A DNA stretch of 64,000 nucleotides from Acanthacorydalis orientalis (Eukaryota; Arthropoda; Insecta; Megaloptera; Corydalidae): positions 24,647,351-24,711,350 of the forward strand of contig CM068320.1 in the NCBI GenBank assembly GCA_034766995.1, written 5' to 3'. The position numbers and the translations under genes are program-made. Positions 55,845-64,000 of the stretch are shown here, piece after piece. Within the stretch, counting starts at the first letter, position 1; each line of letters begins with the position of its first letter. Below the pieces are notes generated by a model. The model ran no database searches, was not told the origin of the DNA, and worked only from the letters and a program-made list of their open reading frames with translations.

Positions 55845-58000
55845 GTCTTTTAGACGATTACGTTTTAATTTATTTACTTAAAATTATATTTGATACTTCT
55901 AAATATTAATAACAATATAAGGTATAATCACTTCATGTAAATGATTTCCGAAAAATATCCATTTAGCACAATACAAAGAGTAACTTTCGTATGAATATTT
56001 TAAATTAAAATTATATATCATTCCAGTGACTGAAAAGGGGGTCCATTACTGCTAATTGTGTCATGGACATAAAAGTACACTTAATAAATATATCATTTAT
56101 TTAATCATCCATTGATCATTTCACTGGAAATATATTTTAACGTTTAATTGTTATTCGATATTTATTTCAATTTAAAAAAAATAATTTATTAATACTCCTA
56201 CATAAAAAGACAATTGAAGGAATACGATTTAGAAAAATATTAACAGCAATTTTTAATAATTATTTAATATTAATGACAATGGTTATCATTGATATATTAA
56301 ATATATTTTTTCTTTTCACTTTTAATAAACAATGCTAAATAAAAAACTAAATAAGGAAACATAGTCTTTTTTATTGTTCCAATGAATATAAAATACTTGG
56401 GGTAAATTATAAGTCCATAAAACGATGACTCATTTGAATAATGCTATTTTTATTCACAAATTGTATTAAAATACTGTCGAGACATAAAAGTTCATTTATT
56501 TTATATTAAATACTGTACGAAAAAATAGTGAATATAAGAATGTATTTTAAAAAATGCCGAGTAATGTATGAAATGACAAATTAACCACGAACCGGCACTT
56601 ACCACCCATTTTAGTTGCCGAAATAAGCTGCACAGTTGTCACTTATAAAAACAATGACTACTTTTTGTCACCTATAAAACATTATTTTTATTAATAACTC
56701 AAAATAATATTGAAAATATTACTCTTAAAATATAAAATTTATGTAAAATAGCTCTACACCCACTCACTACGAATTTCAATTTGCACCACTATCATATAAA
56801 CCATGGGCGAGACCAAATGCATTTAGGAACTTTTTGTACATTACTCCAATAAAATATCGGTAGCACTGCATATGTCAAGATATGAATAAGAGCGCGTCGA
56901 TCTAAAAAGGTTACATTGAAAATAAAAAGAAACAAGGTAGATGTTAACAATATAATATTTATTATTTTCTCTTTATAATTGTATAGATTCTCCAACAACA
57001 TATTCATAATAATAATTCTAATACTTTAGTATTCTACTGTAGACCTACAAACACTATATAGCAGCATGAACAAACACTTAAAATGCCTGTTCTGTGAGAA
57101 AGGCTAAAGTTTTGACTTTGTAAGTCAATTAATATATAACAAATAATTTAATAATTTTCAATAAACACCCCATTCTAACCTATATACAACTAAATTATCA
57201 GTTGTGAATTTGTCTGCATGATTTCAAGTGCACTCTACAATTAAATTATTTTTTTTCCAATGGCTAATAAATATGAGTAATAATAAGGTATTTGTTAGTT
57301 TTAAAAACACATTATTTTCGATTCAATATACACATAACATATGATTATTCAAAACTTTGTGACACTTTTATTAAAATATTTGGTTATCAATATATGCAAA
57401 AATAAAGCGTGCAAAGTTGGTTGGCCTCATATAACTTTTACATGTATGTATAATATGTAAATAACAACTGACATGCAAGGCAATATAATATGTCAAACTC
57501 AATTTAAAAATATATTTTCATTCTGTCAGTTATTAAAGACAAAAGAAAAACAATAGACTACTTTAATATATTCTTTTTATTTACGATTTGTACTTCAGAA
57601 AGACTAAGAGAATACTAAAGAGGACATTCATAAAAGAAAAAAAATCTTAGGCAATAAAAACCACAATTCAACAACTGTCAGCAGTAAACAAATATAAAAG
57701 AATATTTTTTTAAAGTATGTACAAAATAATTTTAAAAATAAGATTGAACTTGCTGAACAGATTTTTTGGCCAAACGTGGTTAAATGATTTTTGCATGGAG
57801 TGATATCACGAGTTATTTTAGAAAATCAATTCACAGATCAAACAATAAATGAATTAATTTTCATTCAGAGATTGAATTGCATATATAGCTAAGTATAGCT
57901 AAATGTATTTAGGCAAATGAGTTGACGAAAGAGAATAAGTTTTCAGAGCGAAAGATATGCGAGGTCAGCGTGGTGGCACTAATGCCGCAGAAGCCCGGCG

Positions 58001-61000
58001 TTATTCTTCATCTGTATCACCATCGCTCGAATAGTCTTGAATACGAATAGGTCTTACAAAAGGAGCAGATGTCATTTGACTGAAATATTTAAGAACAAGA
58101 TTACTTAAAATTAGTTTTTAATAAATGTATGTACTGTTTTTGATAATAAATTAGACATAAAAATATATTTGTATTACATTTGACATATGAATACAAGTAT
58201 CTTTTTAAGTGTAGATATTACATATGTGAAAGATACTTGTATTTTTTAAAATATATATTATTTTAGCTTTTTATTAACATATTAACTTTTTGTAGATGAT
58301 TTAAATACTCTAAGATATGCTATATAAAATTAAGTGTTTATATTTTTTAAATATAATTTACCTATGTAATCTTTTGTCTATTTATCTTAATTTTATTTAC
58401 GAATGAAAAATATAACTAAAATCATAAGTGAATTATTTACTATATGTTTATTGAAATATATAACAAATAAACATATATAACAAAAGCTGGGTAAGATAAT
58501 TGAGCATTGAGATGTGTGATACAGGTCAGTCTTGTCAATTTTAATTCACTGAATTGTACTAAAATGCAACCATTCGATGTCTTAGAACATTGAACTAAAT
58601 TTGTTTTAGAGGCTAGCAATGCTATCATATAATAATTAACATTTACAGTTCAACACTTCTCATACTGTATATAAACATGAAATCAATGATATGAATAAGC
58701 TATCCAAACCCCATGTTTTAACCTTTGAAAAATGAGTTTTATATGAATATTGTAAATCTATATTTTTATATAGTAATCTATATATTTTTTTATATAACAA
58801 TATAACAGTGGAATATGTTTTTTTATCACACTAGGAAATAAAATAATTAATTTATACTCACGCTAATCGTCGATAATGATTTAACCATTCTTCTACCATT
58901 TGGGCTACAAGTAGCGGTCTTTTATGAAGTCGTTGCTGGGCAACAAGAAGTCCACCTTCAGTTTCACAAACTTCTAACCATTGTCTTAATATATTTTCTT
59001 CCCTTCCAATCTAAAATAAATTTAAATAATTAATTAGAATTTGTTAAATATAATTAGTATAAATTCAAATATGAAAAAATGACAATAAGGGTCAATTAAA
59101 TAACAATTAATAATTTCATTAAAAAAATAATAAAACTGTAAATTACTATTATTCAAGTATTTTTTAAATAATATAATGAATCATTCGATATTTAAATTCA
59201 TATTTCTTTATATAAAGTTATACTATTCACCTCTGTTTGTGTTAAAAAATGAACAGGAAGTAGTTTTAGATCTCTATCCATTAAGGGTAAGAATGTTACT
59301 TGAAGTTCATCAGATGTATTATGTGACTGAGGTCTTGAATCAAGTCTACTATATGGTTCCATAGGTACAAGTGCTGAGAAATGACCACGTGTATATCCTA
59401 ATGCAAGAGGAGTACGAGTACAGAAACTCTGTTCCCATAAAAGAGGTAAATAAACACCTAAAAACGAATAATTTTTAATTATATTATTACATAAATACAA
59501 GTCATTCTATTTCATACATGATACAAATATGGAAAAATATGTTTAATGACATATTTGATTTTTTAATCATAAAAAATAAACAAAAATATAACAACCTAAA
59601 TGTTCTCTAGAAAAATATCTAATATTTTTAATAAATTGGACATATAATTTTTTAAAAAATTATCTAAATAGTTTGACATATAAAAAACATCAATTTTGTA
59701 ATAATTTCTTTTTAAAACAAGATATGAAGGAAATATGATTATTTCATTTGTATCATAAAATATCAGAATTAGAGGCAATTTCACAAAGCTCACAATCATG
59801 TATTAAATATTTTTTAAGTAACTGTGTTTCTTTTTGAATTTTTAATAATTTTGTTTAAAAACTATTACTAAATTAATTTATTTATAAAGTAAAATTAAAT
59901 ATTATTTTATGGTTGCCATATTTACATCATTTATGCATGCATATGTGAGTGTATATATTACTCAGCCACACATATATTGCATATACAAATTCATATAAGC
60001 ATGTATGTATATTCCAAATATGCATATATATATATATATATAATTACCTTCAAATCTAGCATAACCAAGTGCTTCCCCCCGAAAACTTTTTACATATTTA
60101 ACACCATAAACAATAATAGGACGCCTAAGAATATGAGCTAATGCAAATACATGTAATTGTTCTAAACTAGCACCCGGTTGGCTAGCTAATGATAAAAGGT
60201 TTGTCCAATCCTCTTCCCATTGCCCTTCATTTAATGAAAATTGTAATAATGAAGCCTGACTTGTTTCATACTCTTTCCAACGAGGATAAAATCTAAATAA
60301 AAAAATACAATGATAATGTACCTGCATATTTTTTTTTCAATTAATAAACTTACATATGACCACCTTGATGTAAGCTATCTGCTAAGGCTCTACGTAAAAT
60401 ATTATCTCTGTCAAATACACCCCATGTTGCTTGCATAGCAGAATCTAAGAGACAATCACCTGCTGAGCGATTCCACAAGGCGTAAAGTCGTGATCCTAAC
60501 CGTACAGTAACTTCTAAACACCAATTAATTGCTGGTGGCTCACTTTCTAACTGTGCTTGTGCATCTTTATCAAGTAATTCTTCAAATAATTGTTCTTGCA
60601 CTGTACCTGGCAGTTCTTCTACTTCTGTAAATTAAAACTATGTGTTTACTACTTTGTTTTACTTAAATAACAATGATTTGATTTAAATTTTAGTCAAATA
60701 AAGTTTAGTTACTTTTATTTACATGAATTAATTGATAGTCGGAAATTAACCAATGTAAAAATATTTTAATTTTACCTGCAGGCAAAGCAAATGTAGGCAA
60801 TTCAGTAACAAAATGACACGGAAAGCTGCCTTTACGCTGGCGTACAGTGGATGAAAAATATCTACGAATATCTGCTGCCAAATCCGGAGCTACATAACTG
60901 GGTACTCGCTTTACACCAGACCCAGAACCCTCTATTTGTGATAAAAGTGTTGCTAACATATCTTCTCTATGAAATCTGTTCAAATAAAAATGCTGTTTTA

Positions 61001-61939
61001 AAAAACAATAAGATAGAATAAAAGAATAAAGGAGAATATGAACTGAAATCTAAAATAAAAATAACCTGAAATTGATTTTTAAATATATTATGTACTTATT
61101 TTTACAAATTAAAAATCAATTTTGTAGCTACTTTTTACATTCAATACATCAAATTTTATTTAAATAGATTTTTTTTAAAAAACAACATATTTATTTTAAA
61201 TTAATAAATATACCTTATGGCCAAATGAACAAGAGTATGACCAACGTCAAAGGCAGATGATCGATTGAGTAAAGTTACTTCTTGTGCTGTGAGTTGTCTT
61301 GCTGGATCACCTCCTGCTGATAAATATGCTTCAACAGGGCTAGTATCTCCTTCCAAAACTCCTAAACACGCATGAAGCCATGGCCAGTCTGCATTTCGTC
61401 TAAATGATTTTGTGGCTCGTTCTATATCTATATTATTTGTTGCACCAGCCATATCTTGATATCGATTAGAATTAGTTCTAGTTGTTTGCCTGTCATCTTG
61501 ATAAGATGACCAATGTTCTGAATTATCTCTATCAGGTGATGGCAAAATAAGGCAACTAGCTTGTGAACGACATAAATTTGTTGTATTATTAGGAGTTGTA
61601 CCACACATTGCACATTTAAGTGATTTTGGCCAGTTTTCATATGTGCATGCCTATTTCAAAAAATTCACAATTTAATGTTTTTAAATTTACTTATTAAAAA
61701 ATAATATTCCTTATTTTTCACTAACCATACAGATCCATTTTTGAGATCGTCTATTTTTATCAGTATTGCTTGAACTAGTTGGTGGACTATTATTTCGGGA
61801 ACGAGATAAACTCTGAGCCAAATCTGAATGTTGCGTAATTCGTAATGGCTGGAGCTGTTCATGTAAGTTTGTTGAAGTGATAATATTTGAACCTAAAATT
61901 TGTATTTGTGTAAATATATGTATATAGTGTGTATGTGAA

Positions 61940-61971
<32 letters not shown>

Positions 61972-62758
61972 ATGAATACATATATAATTTTATTACATTA
62001 TTCATATTTCTAAATTAAAAAAAAATTAATATTAAAACTATAGTAATTTATATAAAATCTGCACAAAAAAATAGCTGAAAAAAATATGTATCAAAATTGG
62101 GATACGATACGTGACAGTATTAACATTAACATCTTAAATAACTAAAATAAAAATAATGTATATTTTATATAATTAAAAAACATATTGTAGTAAGTATTTA
62201 GAACATATTTCTAATTTTTTATGGTAAAAAATAAAGGAGATTTTATCATATTTTTTTTTATAATAACAATATGAACAGTTCTAAACATCAAATTATTTAT
62301 TACCAAAATATATAACTGATTAAATAAAATTTGTATTGTTCATCTCTACTTTGCTGGCAATATTATTATAATATGATTAAAAGAATTGAATTTACTTAAA
62401 ATAATTCAAAAGATATTAAAATATACTTAAGTAAAATACTTCTAAATAACTTATTATACTTTTTACCTATTTTTCTAAAATATCAAATATGGTACTTTTG
62501 AGTACTTATTTTGGTTAAAAAATACTTTACTAATATATATTAACAAAAGAATTTTCTTGGATTCAAATTTCAGTTATTTCTGTAAATCTGATAAATATTT
62601 TATAATTATTTTATTAATACTTGTTAATTACCCACTTTGATATTTTTTTGTTGTTTTATATTTGTGGTTTATATTTTTTTTTATTATTTATATATTTTTA
62701 ATTGCATTTATTTGTACGTCAAAAATATTTGGTTAATTGAATTTATATATAATTATAC

Positions 62759-62849
<91 letters not shown>

Positions 62850-63022
62850 CAAAATCTTATATGAAAATAGGCAGCCTCAGGTAAATGTTTATGACACCTA
62901 ACAAAATGGAGAGTTTAAGGTTTCATGAAACATTTTTGTATCTTTTGCGATAAAGGGAGAATTAAATATATACTGTCTATGAGTGGTAATAATACAAATC
63001 GAAGAGTGTGTTTGCATGTATT

Positions 63023-63066
<44 letters not shown>

Positions 63067-63181
63067 CACACAAAATGTACTGAAAATCTATGAAAATGGA
63101 AGACACTGGATTGTACAACAAGAAACAATTTGAAAAGTCTTTATCCAGTGTACTGAACTGTTAAATTTAAATTACTGGCAA

Positions 63182-63245
<64 letters not shown>

Positions 63246-63661
63246 ATACACATTTTAAAATACTTAGAAACAATTGATATTTTTTTATATATTGAGTATA
63301 TACAAGAAAATTAAAAATTACCTGACATTACATTAGTTAATCCTGTTGATTTCTGAGTACCACACTGACTGCAATTTATATCTCGAATACCGTTTATATA
63401 TGTACAACCTTCACATGCCCATTTACCATTATTAGATTTTATTATCTCACATGGTCCTGAGGCTAAGCTTGTTAAGTTTGTGCTTGATAAGTTAAGGTTC
63501 GCATGATCATTAGAATGAGCATTCTCTCTTAATCGGTATATATCTTCATTTAATAGTGGTTTTGCTCCTCGGCACATAGTACACTTTAGAGAAGATGGAA
63601 AATTTCGATACGTGCAATATTCGCAAGACCATTTTTCTTCATCGACAGGATCAGAACTCAT
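58001..63661 (-). CDS. trbd: Trabid/ZRANB1 OTU deubiquitinase
   Basis: Nine exons: 63322-63661 (ATG at 63661), 61726-61892, 61214-61650, 60776-60975, 60354-60624, 60048-60292, 59231-59457, 58862-59010 and 58001-58079 (stop TAA). They join in consistent phases into 705 codons, a 704-residue protein; vertebrate ZRANB1 is about 708. Domains are three NZF zinc fingers at residues 11-30, 81-100 and 166-185 (W-x-C-x2-C-x10-C-x2-C in each), an ankyrin-like ubiquitin-binding region (about 240-335, LLNRSSAFDVGHTLVHLAIR), and the OTU catalytic domain with catalytic Cys439 in SAGDCLLDS and His579 in GYTRGHFSAL. The end is acidic (DYSSDGDTDEE). Trabid cleaves K29-, K33- and K63-linked ubiquitin chains; in flies it restrains IMD immune signalling and it has also been linked to Wnt signalling. 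Nothing is truncated and all zinc ligands and both catalytic residues are present. Intron 2 (61893-63321) holds TA arrays. Confidence 0.97.
61893..63321 (-). other. Trabid intron 1 with three TA arrays
   Basis: The first intron of the coding region is 1,429 bases. It contains TA arrays at 61939-61963, 62771-62845 and 63184-63233, and a compound TG/TA/CA palindrome at 63025-63071. No other exon is seen in it. Confidence 0.75.
62771..62845. repeat. (TA)n array flanked by CATA units
   Basis: 75 bases of TA, with CATACATACATA before it and CATACA after it. Confidence 0.93.
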
Positions 63662-64000
63662 AATTTTATAAAATTTTATTTTGTATTTACTTTTTTTATT
63701 GGTAATTAAATTCAGTACGAACTTAACAAGTTAGTTAATAAATAATTAATGAGTATTTTGTATTTTTCTTATAAAAACTGTTTCTTATACTAAATATAAA
63801 TTTTGTGTCATGAAAATATCATTCTTCTATACACCAAAACTGTATATGGTTTAAATGAGATCAAAATTTAAATATGAAACTGAAATGATTTGTGTAATGG
63901 TTTCAAAGTGAAATCTGAAAAGTAAATGTTTTTATTTTCATATTTTTCGAAATAAAATATTAAAGTATTAAAATATTAATAATAAATTGTTCTTATTTTG
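63662..64000. other. 5' flank of Trabid
   Basis: 339 bases of AT-rich DNA upstream of the Trabid start. It should hold the 5' UTR and perhaps the promoter. No clear motif is visible. Confidence 0.5.

Larger units (their letters stand above)
35412..58000. other. 22.6-kb gene-poor spacer between Trabid and Unc-115
   Basis: No convincing gene. It contains the 148-unit GTAT array (37777-38368), many TA arrays (37035-37077, 38524-38586, 38774-38809, 40151-40222, 41851-41911, 42704-42762, 43641-43709, 43820-43879, 44091-44149, 46466-46523, 46941-46979, 47132-47167, 47701-47766, 48419-48453, 50289-50352, 51232-51284, 52574-52630, 55746-55797), mariner relics at 45397-46251 and near 40400, a Tigger-like short element (42348-42676), a 36-bp inverted repeat (55697-55844) and a GC-richer island at 54173-54316. 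The low end should hold the Unc-115 promoter and 5' UTR; the high end the Trabid 3' UTR. Confidence 0.6.

Noticed and set aside
61428..61862. Minus-strand frames inside Trabid exons 2 and 3 (for example MNSSSHYELRNIQIW)
   Set aside because: Shadow frames; the spliced frame gives the third zinc finger and closes the full Trabid protein.

Overview
The window is a very AT-rich piece of an insect nuclear genome, probably a scaffold of a species with an extreme AT bias such as a parasitoid wasp; the order cannot be fixed from sequence alone. The evidence is short spliced exons with GT-AG borders, proteins that match well-known animal families, mariner- and Tigger-type transposon relics, and dozens of (TA)n arrays. 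All four genes lie on the minus strand, so they read from high to low coordinates.

From right to left: (1) 58001-63661, a complete nine-exon Trabid (ZRANB1) gene encoding a 704-residue OTU deubiquitinase with three NZF zinc fingers; (2) 18341-35411, a complete Unc-115/abLIM actin-binding LIM protein gene of about 17 kb, with four LIM domains, a linker and a C-terminal villin headpiece. It has a remote first exon and two duplicated, phase-locked alternative exons; (3) 5530-8340, a complete four-exon mitoferrin gene encoding a 372-residue mitochondrial iron carrier; (4) 91-2317, the 5' part of an unrecognised gene for a basic, proline-rich repetitive protein that runs off the left edge. I joined the exons by hand. 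Splice phases agree at every junction and the three complete reading frames close exactly.

The spaces between genes (2.3-5.5, 8.3-18.3 and 35.4-58.0 kb) show no convincing genes. They hold (TA)n and compound CA/TA/TG microsatellites, often built as palindromes, a perfect 148-unit tetranucleotide array (37777-38368), decayed mariner copies (29033-30247 inside Unc-115 intron 1, 45397-46251, and a fragment near 40400), Tigger-like relics (13609-14300, 42348-42676), a 202-bp MITE in an Unc-115 intron (19691-19892), and a 36-bp perfect inverted repeat around a TA array (55697-55844).

The genes share no pathway: ubiquitin editing, actin-based cell shape and axon guidance, and mitochondrial iron import. 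They look like ordinary neighbours. The most interesting signals are the phase-locked mutually exclusive exons of Unc-115, the repeat-built unknown protein with an in-frame minisatellite and a splice acceptor embedded in a microsatellite, the GTACCGCA-palindrome MITE, and a GC-richer island at 54173-54316.
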